64,000 nucleotides of DNA. Source: JBCCOW01 sp039025855. Lineage in GTDB: Bacteria > Planctomycetota > Phycisphaerae > Phycisphaerales > Phycisphaeraceae. This document shows positions 8,509 to 16,591 of the stretch, one piece after another. The translations under genes and the position numbers were made by a program. The stretch is taken from assembly GCA_039025855.1 (NCBI GenBank), contig JBCCNL010000003.1:1-64000 (forward strand), given 5' to 3'. Every line of letters starts with the position of its first letter. Within the stretch, counting starts at the first letter, position 1. The notes beneath the pieces were generated by a model. That model did no database searches. It saw nothing but the letters and a program-made list of their open reading frames with translations, and was not told where the DNA came from.

Positions 8509-8528
8509 CGTCGCGTAGCGACCCGGCT
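8509..8528 (+). repeat. Hairpin-GGCTAT dispersed repeat, copy d
   Basis: GTCGC-gta-GCGAC hairpin followed by CCGGCTATT, between two minus-strand genes. It resembles copies a-c with a shorter stem and a diverged tail. Confidence 0.35.
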
Positions 8529-8548
8529 ATTGGGCACTGCGTGGGTGA

Positions 8549-9409
8549 CTAGGTTTGGAGGTGACGGCGGAGGAAGGCGATGGCGTCGGTGGACCAGTGT
8601 TGGGCGAGAGGGTGGGAGGGGGCGAGGCCCAGGCCGTGCTTGCCGGTTTCGTAGAGTCGGAGGTCGACGGGGACGTTGTGGGCGATGCAGGCGGCGGCGA
8701 GGTCGAGGGAGCCTTGGGGCGTAACGGGATCGGGTGCGGTATGCCAGAGGAAGAGGGGCGGAGTTTGGGGACTGATATGGTTGGGGAGATCGAGGTCGGC
8801 GAGGTGCTGCGGGTCGGGCGATTCGCCGAGTAGGGCGTCGGCGGAGCCGGGGTGGGCATGGGGCCCGGTGAGATGGACGACGGGGTAGGCGAGGACGGCG
8901 GCGTCGGGGTGGGGGCTGGTGGTGTTGGCGAGGTCGTCGTCGGGGGACGGTGGGTGGTCGTGGCGGATGGCGGCGGAGGCGGCGAGATGTCCGCCGGCGG
9001 AGAAGCCGAGGATGGCGGTCTTGCCGTTGGTGTTGATCCCCAGTTCGGGGCCGCGTGCGCGGAGGAGCCGGATGGCGCGTTGTGCGTCGTGGAGCATGGC
9101 CGGGTGGTGGTGTCGGGGCCCGAGGCGGTAGAGGAGGACGGCGGTGTGGACGCCGGCGTCGTGGAAGCGCTCAGCGACGGGTTGGCCTTCGTGGAAGGCG
9201 TGGACGCGGTAGGCGCCGCCGGGGCAGACGATGAGGCAGGGCCTGGGTTGGTCGTCGAGGGGGTAGAGCGTGAGGGTGGGCGCGTCTTCGGGGTCGGCGT
9301 AATGGGTGGGGACGGGGCCTTGGTCGAGCGGCGGGATGGGTGGTGTGGTGGGGTTGCGTCCGGGCCAGAGGGGGACGGTGAGGGGTGTTGTCGCGGGGCC
9401 AGTCGGCAT
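8549..9409 (-). CDS. Alpha/beta hydrolase, acetyl esterase/lipase-like
   Basis: A 286-residue hydrolase of the esterase/lipase (BD-FAE-like) group. The nucleophile elbow GFSAGGH sits near residue 155. The oxyanion-hole region reads CPGGAYRVH, and the remaining triad members are probable in TAPDPVTPQGS and ETGKHGLGL. No signal peptide is apparent; the N-terminus is proline-rich. In polysaccharide-degrading bacteria such enzymes often remove acetyl groups from sugars, which would match the many glycosidase genes here, but nothing in this gene fixes the substrate. Confidence 0.8.
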   Translation of the reverse strand: MPTGPATTPLTVPLWPGRNPTTPPIPPLDQGPVPTHYADPEDAPTLTLYPLDDQPRPCLIVCPGGAYRVHAFHEGQPVAERFHDAGVHTAVLLYRLGPRHHHPAMLHDAQRAIRLLRARGPELGINTNGKTAILGFSAGGHLAASAAIRHDHPPSPDDDLANTTSPHPDAAVLAYPVVHLTGPHAHPGSADALLGESPDPQHLADLDLPNHISPQTPPLFLWHTAPDPVTPQGSLDLAAACIAHNVPVDLRLYETGKHGLGLAPSHPLAQHWSTDAIAFLRRHLQT

Positions 9410-9467
9410 GTGGGGATGATAACTGTGGGGGGAGTGGGGTCTGGTGGGTTTGTTGGGGTCTTGGCCG

Positions 9468-9473
9468 TATAAT
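9468..9473 (+). promoter_or_regulatory. -10 box upstream of the P-type ATPase gene
   Basis: A perfect TATAAT, with no good -35 at the usual distance. A start near 9480 would give a leader of about 100 bases, unlike many genes here. The leader could hold regulation, but no known metal-sensor site was recognised. Confidence 0.5.
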
Positions 9474-9583
9474 CTGGGGCTCGTCGTGAACCCTTGCGGC
9501 GGGTTGCAGGTAGTGAAGTGGACCGCCCTTCTGTGCTGGCCGAGTCGGCCGTCCTTGTGTCAAGCGTTGAGGAATTCAGAGCT

Positions 9584-11623
9584 ATGAGTCAGGCCCCGGT
9601 TGTTGCTCCGATTGACCCGTCGACTTCTGCTGCTGCGGGGTGGGGTGAGGTGCCGCCGGAGTTGTCTGCGGGGGAGGACCGCCGGAAGAGCGAGCTGAAG
9701 ATCCTGGCGACATTTGTGGGGGGGACGATGCTGCTGTGTGCGGCGTTGGCGTATTGGCTGTTCGACCACCCGGGGCATGCACAGATCATCGCGGGGGTGG
9801 CGGCGGTGCTGATGGGGCTGCCGATTGTGTACGAGGCGGTGCGGTCGCTGGTGTCGCCGGCAAAGGGTGGTGGGTCACGGGCGACGTGGCAGCTGGTGGC
9901 GGTGGCGATCGTGGCGGCGTTGGCGACCGAGCGTTACTTCTCGTCGGCGGCGATCGCGTTCTTCATGCTGATTGCGTCGTTCATTGAGGAGCGGACGGCG
10001 GTGGGTGCGCGGCAGATGATCGAGTCGCTGGTGCGGATCACGCCGACGAAAGCGCGTCGGCTGGGTGCGGACGGGAGCGAGACGGAGATCGACGCGGCGG
10101 ACCTTCGGCCTGACGACATGGTCGTGATCCGGCCGGGCGACAACATCCCGGGTGACGGGGTGATCGAGTCGGGGCAGTCGACGGTGAACCAGGCGAACAT
10201 CACCGGTGAGTCGCTGCCGGTCGACAAGAACGAGGGGGACGAGGTCTTCTCGGGGACGATCAACGAGACGGGTGTGCTGCGGGTGCGGATCACGCGGGCG
10301 GGGAGCGACTCGACGCTGTCGCGGGTGAAGGAGCTGATCTTCCAGGCGGCGGACAGCCGGCCGCCGATGGTGCGGATGCTGGACCGGTATGCGGGGTTCT
10401 ACACGCCGACGGTGTTAATGATCGCGGCGATCCTGGTGTTCCTGACGCAGGACATCGAGCTGGCGATCACGTTCATCCTGATCGTGTGCCCGGTGGAGAT
10501 CCTGATGGCGGGGCCGACAGCGATGGTCGCGTCGCTGTCGTCGGCGGCGCGGCTGCGGGTGTTGGTGAAGTCGGTGGGCGATCTGGAGACGGCGCAGCGG
10601 GTGACGGCGATCGTGTTCGACAAGACGGGGACGATCACGACGGGCAAGCTGAACGTGAGCCGGCTGCAGCCGGCGGAGGGTGTGGAGGCCGCGGGGCTGC
10701 TGCAGGTGTGTGCGTCGTTGGAGAAGGACTCGAACCACCCGGTGGCGCGGGCGGTCATGGCGATTTCGGAGAAGGCGAAGGTGACGCCGGTCGAGGTCGC
10801 TCAGTTTGAAGAGGTGCCGGGGCGTGGGGTGCGCGGGACGATTGACGGGGTGTCGGTGATGGCGGGGCGTAAGGCGTGGATCGAGGAGCAGGGGGTGGAC
10901 TGTTCGGGGCTGGACCTGTCGGATGCTGAGGGCATGTCGCTGCTGTTTGTGGCGCGATCGGGGGTGGCGCTGGGTTGGATCGGGCTGGAGGACAAGGCCC
11001 GCCCGCAGGCGCCGGCGGTGATGCGACAGCTCAACGAGGAGGGGGTGAAGACGCGGGTGATGATTACGGGTGACGCGTGGGGCGCGGCGCGTCGGGTGGC
11101 GCAGGAGGTGTCGGTGACGGACGTGCAGGCGGAGGCACTACCGGGCGACAAGCTGGACCTGGTCAAGGCGCTGCGGGCGAAGGGTCATACGGTTGCGGTG
11201 GTGGGGGACGGCGTGAACGACGGGCCGGCGTTGGCGGCGGGGGATATCTCGATCGCGATGGGGGCGGCGGGCTCGGACGTGGCGGTGCAGTCGGCGTCGA
11301 TCGCGCTGATGAGCAATAACCTGAACCGCGTGCCGTTCTTGTTTCACCTGTCTCGGCGGACGATCCGGATCATCCGGCAGAACCTGATCGGGCTGTTGAT
11401 CTACATCCTGATCATGCTGGCGTTGTTGGCGGCGGGCTTTATTACGCCGTGGATCGCGGCGATTGGGCATGGGGTGTCGGGGATCGCGGTGGTGTTCAAC
11501 TCGGCGCGGCTGTTCCGGGAGGGTGAGGACCTGGCGGACGAGGAGCCGTTGCTTCTGCCTCAGGGTGGTGGCGGTAGGGGTGGGCGGCCGGCGCCGCGGA
11601 TCGAGCATGTGGCGACGACATAA
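9584..11623 (+). CDS. P1B-type heavy-metal translocating ATPase
   Basis: Inner-membrane ATP-driven metal exporter of about 679 residues. Seen in order: no N-terminal HMA metal-binding domain, paired helices from about residue 40, the actuator motif TGES at 207-210, a membrane motif CPV at 302-304, the phosphorylated aspartate in DKTGT at 346, SNHPVARAVM, GDGVND at 541-546 and two C-terminal helices. The ATG at 9584 follows a GAGGAATTC sequence; the longer frame upstream is not needed. The usual P1B motif in helix 6 is CPC (Cu, Zn) or SPC (Co), so the CPV reading is uncommon and leaves the metal undecided. No metal-responsive regulator lies beside it. Confidence 0.88.
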   Translation: MSQAPVVAPIDPSTSAAAGWGEVPPELSAGEDRRKSELKILATFVGGTMLLCAALAYWLFDHPGHAQIIAGVAAVLMGLPIVYEAVRSLVSPAKGGGSRATWQLVAVAIVAALATERYFSSAAIAFFMLIASFIEERTAVGARQMIESLVRITPTKARRLGADGSETEIDAADLRPDDMVVIRPGDNIPGDGVIESGQSTVNQANITGESLPVDKNEGDEVFSGTINETGVLRVRITRAGSDSTLSRVKELIFQAADSRPPMVRMLDRYAGFYTPTVLMIAAILVFLTQDIELAITFILIVCPVEILMAGPTAMVASLSSAARLRVLVKSVGDLETAQRVTAIVFDKTGTITTGKLNVSRLQPAEGVEAAGLLQVCASLEKDSNHPVARAVMAISEKAKVTPVEVAQFEEVPGRGVRGTIDGVSVMAGRKAWIEEQGVDCSGLDLSDAEGMSLLFVARSGVALGWIGLEDKARPQAPAVMRQLNEEGVKTRVMITGDAWGAARRVAQEVSVTDVQAEALPGDKLDLVKALRAKGHTVAVVGDGVNDGPALAAGDISIAMGAAGSDVAVQSASIALMSNNLNRVPFLFHLSRRTIRIIRQNLIGLLIYILIMLALLAAGFITPWIAAIGHGVSGIAVVFNSARLFREGEDLADEEPLLLPQGGGGRGGRPAPRIEHVATT

Positions 11624-11671
11624 GGGTTGGGCTGTGAGATTGAGCCTGGATGGGCGGTGTATCTTGGCGGG

Positions 11672-13144
11672 ATGAACACTCCTGCTGCTGACGGCTTGCC
11701 GGCTAAACCGAACATTGTGGTGATCCTGGCGGACGACTGGGGGTACGGGGATGTGTCGTGTTTGAATCCGGAGTCGAAGATTCCGACGCCGTACACGGAC
11801 CGGATCGCGACGGAGGGGATGACATTTACCGATGCTCACAGCAACTCGGCGGTGTGCACGCCGACGCGGTACGGGCTGCTGACCGGGCGGTACTGCTTCC
11901 GGAGTCGGCTGAAGCAGGGGGTGCTGGGCGGGTATGACCGGCTGTTGATTGAGGAGGGCCGGGACACGCTGGCGACGGTTTGCGGGCGGGCGGGATACCG
12001 GACGGCAGTGATCGGGAAGTGGCACCTGGGGATGGACTGGGCGTTTGATCGGTGCCCGGAGCCGAACGCCGAGGGGAAGCTGCCGTGGGACGGGAGCCTG
12101 TTTGAGATCGACTACGGCCGAGGGGTCTCGGCGGGTCCGCAGACGGTGGGGTTTGATCAGTCGTGTGTGCTGCCCGCCTCGTTGGATATCCCGCCCTACT
12201 GCTGTGTGGAGGACGGCTGGGTGCGGGATCGGCCGGACCGTCGGGTGGCGGATTCGCCGCGGCCCGCGTTCTGGCGTGCGGGGGAGATCGCGGAAGGGAT
12301 GGAGCACGAGACGTGCCTGCTGGACTTCACACGTCGGGCGGAGCAGTACATCGCGGACCGGGCTGGCGGTGAAGACCCGTTCATGCTTTATCTGCCGCTG
12401 CCATCGCCGCACACACCGCACGTGCCGAGACCGCCGTTCCGGGGCAAGAGCGGGTGCGGGGCGTACGGCGATTACGTGGTCGAGCACGACTGGAGTATTG
12501 GCCGGGTGATAGAGGCGATCCGGGGTGCTGGGATCGAGGGGGAGACGCTAGTGATCGTGACCTCGGACAACGGGGCCCACATGCGGGGGCATGGGCAGGA
12601 GACGTTCGATTTTGAGCGGGAGTTCGGGCATCGATCGAACCACGTGTATCGGGGGCAGAAGTCGGACTGCTGGGACGGTGGGCATCGGGTGCCGACGTTC
12701 GCGTGGTGGCCTGGGGTGGTGGAGGCGGGCTCGGTGTGTGGGGCGATGGTGTGTCTGACGGATGTGTTCGCGACGGTGTGTGAGTTGGTGGGCGAAGCGG
12801 TGCGTGAGGGTGCGGGGGAGGACAGCGTGAGCCTGGTGCCGGCGTTACGGGGGGAAGCGGGTTTTGATCGGGGTGCGGTGGTGCACCACGGGGTGAGCGG
12901 GGAGTTTGCGATCCGGCGTGGGCGGTGGAAGCTGGTAGCTTGCCAAGGGTCGGGGGGGTGGTCGCAGTCTGCGGAGAACGCGCCGGCGGAGCAGGGCGCG
13001 GTGCAGTTGTATGACTTGGAGGCGGACGCGGGGGAGATGGCGGATGTGGCGGCGGCGGAGCCAGGGCTGGTGCGGGAGCTGTTGGGGGAGTTGGCGGGGA
13101 TCGCGGGGGCGGATGCGCCGGGGGTGTGTACGAGCGGGGCGTGA
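11672..13144 (+). CDS. Sulfatase (type I, formylglycine-dependent)
   Basis: Arylsulfatase-family enzyme of 490 residues, predicted to remove sulfate esters from substrates such as algal polysaccharides. The modification motif CTPTR, with Cys62 to be converted to formylglycine, lies in SAVCTPTRYGLLTGRY. The metal-binding pair is ADDWGYGD near residue 20, and GKWHLGM and TSDNGAHM are conserved. No signal peptide is seen before NIVVILADDWG, so it is either cytoplasmic or exported in a way not visible here. A TATCTT box 6 bases before the ATG suggests a leaderless transcript. No formylglycine-generating enzyme is in the window. Confidence 0.9.
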   Translation: MNTPAADGLPAKPNIVVILADDWGYGDVSCLNPESKIPTPYTDRIATEGMTFTDAHSNSAVCTPTRYGLLTGRYCFRSRLKQGVLGGYDRLLIEEGRDTLATVCGRAGYRTAVIGKWHLGMDWAFDRCPEPNAEGKLPWDGSLFEIDYGRGVSAGPQTVGFDQSCVLPASLDIPPYCCVEDGWVRDRPDRRVADSPRPAFWRAGEIAEGMEHETCLLDFTRRAEQYIADRAGGEDPFMLYLPLPSPHTPHVPRPPFRGKSGCGAYGDYVVEHDWSIGRVIEAIRGAGIEGETLVIVTSDNGAHMRGHGQETFDFEREFGHRSNHVYRGQKSDCWDGGHRVPTFAWWPGVVEAGSVCGAMVCLTDVFATVCELVGEAVREGAGEDSVSLVPALRGEAGFDRGAVVHHGVSGEFAIRRGRWKLVACQGSGGWSQSAENAPAEQGAVQLYDLEADAGEMADVAAAEPGLVRELLGELAGIAGADAPGVCTSGA

Positions 13145-13159
13145 GCGTGTGGCGATTCG

Positions 13160-13180
13160 GCCGGGGCGACACGCCCCGGC
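13160..13180 (+). terminator. Hairpin after the sulfatase gene
   Basis: A 9-bp perfect stem GCCGGGGCG / CGCCCCGGC with loop aca, 16 bases after the sulfatase stop. There is no T-run, so it is a possible intrinsic stop of weak type or another relative of the dispersed hairpin family (its tail is TCGCTGG). Confidence 0.5.
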
Positions 13181-13207
13181 TCGCTGGTTGGGTTGGATCG
13201 GAGCAAG

Positions 13208-13232
13208 AAAAAACCCCGCGGTTGGCGGGGTT
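13208..13232 (-). terminator. Rho-independent terminator of tRNA-Leu
   Basis: On the minus strand, AACCCCGC-caacc-GCGGGGTT followed by a T-run, placed 6 bases after the tRNA 3' end. Confidence 0.85.
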
Positions 13233-13238
13233 GTGGGA

Positions 13239-13324
13239 TGCCCGGGAGAGGATTCGAACCTCCAAGGGATTTTACTCCCACCACGACCTCAACGTGGCGC
13301 GTCTGCCAGTTCCGCCACCCGGGC
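13239..13324 (-). tRNA. tRNA-Leu, anticodon GAG
   Basis: An 86-base class II tRNA. The acceptor stem GCCCGGG / CCCGGGC pairs fully, the anticodon stem CCACG / CGTGG encloses loop TTGAGGT (anticodon GAG), a long variable arm is present, and the T-loop reads GGTTCGAATCC. CCA is not encoded. Reads CUC and CUU leucine codons. Confidence 0.96.
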
Positions 13325-13456
13325 GAGGGGTTGTAGACGAGCGGTGCACAGGGGCGGGGCCGTCCGACGGATCGGTGAGTATACCGAGATCGAAAGGCGT
13401 GTCCACGGCAGCGGTCGGAGTCGCTACATTGCGGGGCTCGCCCGAGGTCGAACGGA

Positions 13457-14836
13457 ATGAATGCAGTGCGTGTGAGCAAGTTTGGAGGGACGTCCCTGGC
13501 GGACGCGGCGCAGTTCCGGAAGGTGCGTGAGATCGTGCTGGCGGACGCGGCGCGGCGGGTGGTGGTGCCGTCGGCCCCCGGAAGGCGTAGCTCGGAGGAC
13601 GACAAGGTGACCGACCTGTTGTACCGGTGTCATGCGTTGGCGGCGGCGGGCGAGGACTTTGCTGGGGTGTTTGCGGAGGTGGGGGAGCGGTTCCGCGGGA
13701 TCGCCGACGAGCTGGGGTTGTCGCTGGACCTAGGGCCGGTGTTGGCGGAGGCGGAGCACCAGATCGGTCTGGTGGCGATCGATGGCGGGAGTGCGGAATA
13801 CGCGGCGAGCCGGGGCGAGGCGATCAACGGTCGGCTGGTGGCGGAACTGCTGGGGGCGGAGTACGTCGATGCGGTGGAGGTGATCCGGTTTGACGGCGAG
13901 GGCCGTTTCGATGCGGCGGCGAGTTACGCGTTGGTGGCGGATCGGCTGGATTTTTCGGAAGAGGGGAAGCGGTATGTGGTGCCGGGGTTTTACGGGGCGG
14001 ACTATGAGGGGGCAGTGCGGACGTTTAGCCGGGGGGGGTCGGATGTGACCGGTGCGGTGGTGGCGCGGGGGGTGGGTGCGTCGGTGTATGAGAACTGGAC
14101 GGATGTGCCGGGGCTGTTGGTGACGGACCCACGGGTGGTGCCGGGGGCGTTCCCGATTGAGGTGATGACGTACCGGGAGCTGCGGGAGCTGTCGTATTCG
14201 GGGGCGACGGTGCTGCACGAGGACGCGGTGTTCCCGGTGCGGGAGGCGGGGATCCCGGTGGTGATCAAGAGCACGAACGCGCCGGCGGAGCCGGGCACGC
14301 GGATTGTGTCGGGTCACGACCCGGAGGCGGCGGCGATATATGAGATCACGGGGATCGCGGGCCGGAAGGATTTCACGGTGATCACGCTGGAGAAGGCGAT
14401 GATGAACAGCGCCGTGGGGTTTGGTCGGCGGGTGTTGACGGTGTTGGAGGAGATGGGGATCAGCTTCGAGCACATGCCGTCGGGGATCGACACGATGAGC
14501 CTGGTGGTGGCGGACGAGGCGTTGGAAGGCGGTCGGCTGGAGGCGGTGAAGGCGCGGCTACGGGAGGAACTGGGGCTGATCGAAGACGAGGTGGACCATG
14601 ACGCGGACCTGGCGTTGATCGCGACGGTGGGTCGGGGGATGTCGCGGAAGCCGGGCAGCTCGGCGAAGCTGTTCGGGGCGCTGGCGGATGCGGGGGTGAA
14701 CATCCGGGTGATCGATCAGGGCAGCAGCGAGCTGAACATCATTGTGGGGGTGGCGACGGCGGACTACGAGAAGGCGGTGCGGGCGATTTATGCTGCGTTT
14801 ATTGGGGACGGTGGTGGTGGGGACGGGGGGCGGTAG
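13457..14836 (+). CDS. lysC: Aspartate kinase
   Basis: Phosphorylates aspartate, the first step to lysine, threonine, methionine and diaminopimelate. The 459-residue protein has the N-terminal nucleotide-binding KFGGTSLADAAQF, the kinase-core motif FSRGGSDVTGAVVARGV near residue 195, and two C-terminal ACT regulatory domains (ending SSELNIIVGVATADYEKAVRA) that normally bind lysine or threonine. The single-domain form without homoserine dehydrogenase matches class I/LysC enzymes. A TACATT box about 27 bases upstream may be its promoter. The transporter gene starts 3 bases after the stop, so the two are probably co-transcribed. Confidence 0.93.
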   Translation: MNAVRVSKFGGTSLADAAQFRKVREIVLADAARRVVVPSAPGRRSSEDDKVTDLLYRCHALAAAGEDFAGVFAEVGERFRGIADELGLSLDLGPVLAEAEHQIGLVAIDGGSAEYAASRGEAINGRLVAELLGAEYVDAVEVIRFDGEGRFDAAASYALVADRLDFSEEGKRYVVPGFYGADYEGAVRTFSRGGSDVTGAVVARGVGASVYENWTDVPGLLVTDPRVVPGAFPIEVMTYRELRELSYSGATVLHEDAVFPVREAGIPVVIKSTNAPAEPGTRIVSGHDPEAAAIYEITGIAGRKDFTVITLEKAMMNSAVGFGRRVLTVLEEMGISFEHMPSGIDTMSLVVADEALEGGRLEAVKARLREELGLIEDEVDHDADLALIATVGRGMSRKPGSSAKLFGALADAGVNIRVIDQGSSELNIIVGVATADYEKAVRAIYAAFIGDGGGGDGGR

Positions 14837-14839
14837 CGG

Positions 14840-15862
14840 GTGGACCCGGTGCTGGTGCGTCTGGTGGTGTTTCTGGCGTTCAGCGTATTGTCGCTGGGGC
14901 TGGGGTACGGGGCTCGGCGGAGCGGTGTGGTTCGGGAAGAGGTGAGCCGGGGCGTGCACTGGGTGACGGTGGTGGTGGTGTGGAGTTTGATCATGGTGGC
15001 GACGCTGTGGAAGCTGCCGGTGACGCCGGGGCTGTGGTGGATTCTGGTGGTAACGCCGTTGACGGTGGCGGTGCCGCCGCTGGTGGCGATCCAGTTGGCA
15101 CGGGCGATGAAGGCGGACCGGGGGACGGTGGGGGTGATCGCGATCGCGTCGGCGATCGGGAACACGGGGTATCTGATGGGGGCGTCGGTGTGCTACACGC
15201 TGCTGGCGAGGACGGACGCGGCGCTGCTTGGGCCGGAGGAGGCGGCGAAGGGCGCGGCGGACGCGGCGATGGCGTATGGGATGGCGGTGGTGAACGTGAT
15301 GTCGATCTGCGGGATTTTTATTCTCTATCCGTTGGCCCGGCGGTTCGGTGAGCAGGGTGCGACAGACGTACCCGTATGGCGGCTGGTGATGAAGAACTTC
15401 ACGGACCCGCGGGCGGCGATGTTTTATGCGGCGGGGCTGGGGGCGGTGTTGAGTGCGACGGGGGTGCCGTACCCGGAGGCGGTGGACGACTGGCATGTGA
15501 AGGAGGTGCTGCTGTACCTGGGGGCGCTGGGGACGTATTTCGGGATCGGGATGCGGCTGCGATTTGGGGGGCTGTGGCGGCCGGTGCGTTGGCATGCGGT
15601 GGTGGCGGGGTTCCGGTTCGGGTTTGCGTTGGTGTTGACGGCAGGGCTGTTGGGGGTCGGGGCGTTGATGGGGTTCAAGCCGTCGCCCTTGCTGCGGGAC
15701 ACGCTGTTGATCGAGGCGATGGTGCCGATGGCGACGCAGGCGGTGATCATCCCGAACCTGTTCGGGATGGACGCGGCGCTGGCGGCGCGGCTGTGGGTGG
15801 TGAACACGGCGGTGTTTGTGGTGGTGTTGTTGCCGGTGTTGTGGGTGGTGTTTAGTGCGTGA
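14840..15862 (+). CDS. AEC-family (auxin efflux carrier-like) transporter
   Basis: A 340-residue integral membrane protein with about ten hydrophobic segments and the family's internal repeat. Typical blocks are IAIASAIGNTGYLMGASVCY in the first half and LLIEAMVPMATQAVIIPNLF in the second. Bacterial AEC proteins carry organic acids or amino-acid-related anions. Because the GTG start lies 3 bases after aspartate kinase, translational coupling is likely and the cargo may be an aspartate-family compound, but that is inference. No ATG start option exists near the first helix. Confidence 0.8.
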   Translation: MDPVLVRLVVFLAFSVLSLGLGYGARRSGVVREEVSRGVHWVTVVVVWSLIMVATLWKLPVTPGLWWILVVTPLTVAVPPLVAIQLARAMKADRGTVGVIAIASAIGNTGYLMGASVCYTLLARTDAALLGPEEAAKGAADAAMAYGMAVVNVMSICGIFILYPLARRFGEQGATDVPVWRLVMKNFTDPRAAMFYAAGLGAVLSATGVPYPEAVDDWHVKEVLLYLGALGTYFGIGMRLRFGGLWRPVRWHAVVAGFRFGFALVLTAGLLGVGALMGFKPSPLLRDTLLIEAMVPMATQAVIIPNLFGMDAALAARLWVVNTAVFVVVLLPVLWVVFSA

Positions 15863-15893
15863 GGTTGTAGGCCGTAGGTGGTAGGTTGTAGGG

Positions 15894-16511
15894 ATGAGCA
15901 GCAAGGGTAAGCGTGTGGTGGTGGGGATCACGGGGGCGTCGGGGGCGGTGTATGCGGCGCGGCTGATCCAGCTGTGCGTGGCGTCGGGGGCGGCGGTGCA
16001 TCTGGTGGTGTCGCCGTTGGGTCGGCGGCTGCTGCACGACGAGCTGGGGATGGAGACGCTGGATTTGGCGGCGTTGGCGGGGACGGAAGCGCCGCCGGAG
16101 AACCTGGTGTATCACGACGTACGGGATGTGGGGGCGGTGGTGGCGTCGGGGAGTTTCAAGCACGACGGGATGGTGGTGGTGCCGTGCTCGTCGAACACGC
16201 TGTCGGCGGCGGCGACGGGTTCGTCGAGCAATCTGATTCACCGGGCGGCGCACGTGTGTCTGAAAGAGCGTCGGAAGCTGGTGCTGGTGCACCGGGAGGC
16301 GCCGCTGTCGCTGGTGGACATCGAGAACATGAAGCGGGTGACGGAGGCGGGGGCGATCGTGATGCCCGCCAATCCGGGGTTCTACATGCTGCCGGAGCGG
16401 GTGGAGGATCTGGTGGATTTTGTGGTGGGGCGGACCTTGGACCTGCTCGGGGTGGAGCACGACCTGAGGGTGCGTTGGGCGGAGATGAAGCCGGGGGCAG
16501 GGAGCGGGTAA
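15894..16511 (+). CDS. ubiX: Flavin prenyltransferase UbiX
   Basis: Makes prenylated FMN, the cofactor of UbiD-type decarboxylases, from reduced FMN and dimethylallyl phosphate. Visible signatures are VVVGITGASGAVYAARL at the N-terminus (flavin/phosphate binding), VVPCSSNTLSAAATGSSSNL (PCS motif), LVLVHREAPLSLVDIENM and the closing PANPGFYMLP. Length (205) is normal. No ubiD is in the window, but a UbiA-type prenyltransferase occurs at 30.8 kb, so a quinone pathway is likely in this genome. A TAGGTT box 6 bases before the ATG fits a leaderless start. Confidence 0.93.
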   Translation: MSSKGKRVVVGITGASGAVYAARLIQLCVASGAAVHLVVSPLGRRLLHDELGMETLDLAALAGTEAPPENLVYHDVRDVGAVVASGSFKHDGMVVVPCSSNTLSAAATGSSSNLIHRAAHVCLKERRKLVLVHREAPLSLVDIENMKRVTEAGAIVMPANPGFYMLPERVEDLVDFVVGRTLDLLGVEHDLRVRWAEMKPGAGSG

Positions 16512-16540
16512 GGGCTTGAAGCTTGTGGCCCGCGATCCGT

Positions 16541-16576
16541 GGGCACCCGTGGGCACCTTCGGTGCACCCGCTAAAC
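16541..16576 (+). repeat. Diverged hairpin-GCTAAAC repeat, copy k
   Basis: A GC-rich imperfect hairpin (CACC-ttc-GGTG core) followed by CCCGCTAAACAGG, between the convergent ubiX and lipoprotein genes. The tail matches the dispersed family exactly, while the stem is weaker. Confidence 0.35.
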
Positions 16577-16591
16577 AGGATGCTCAGCGCT

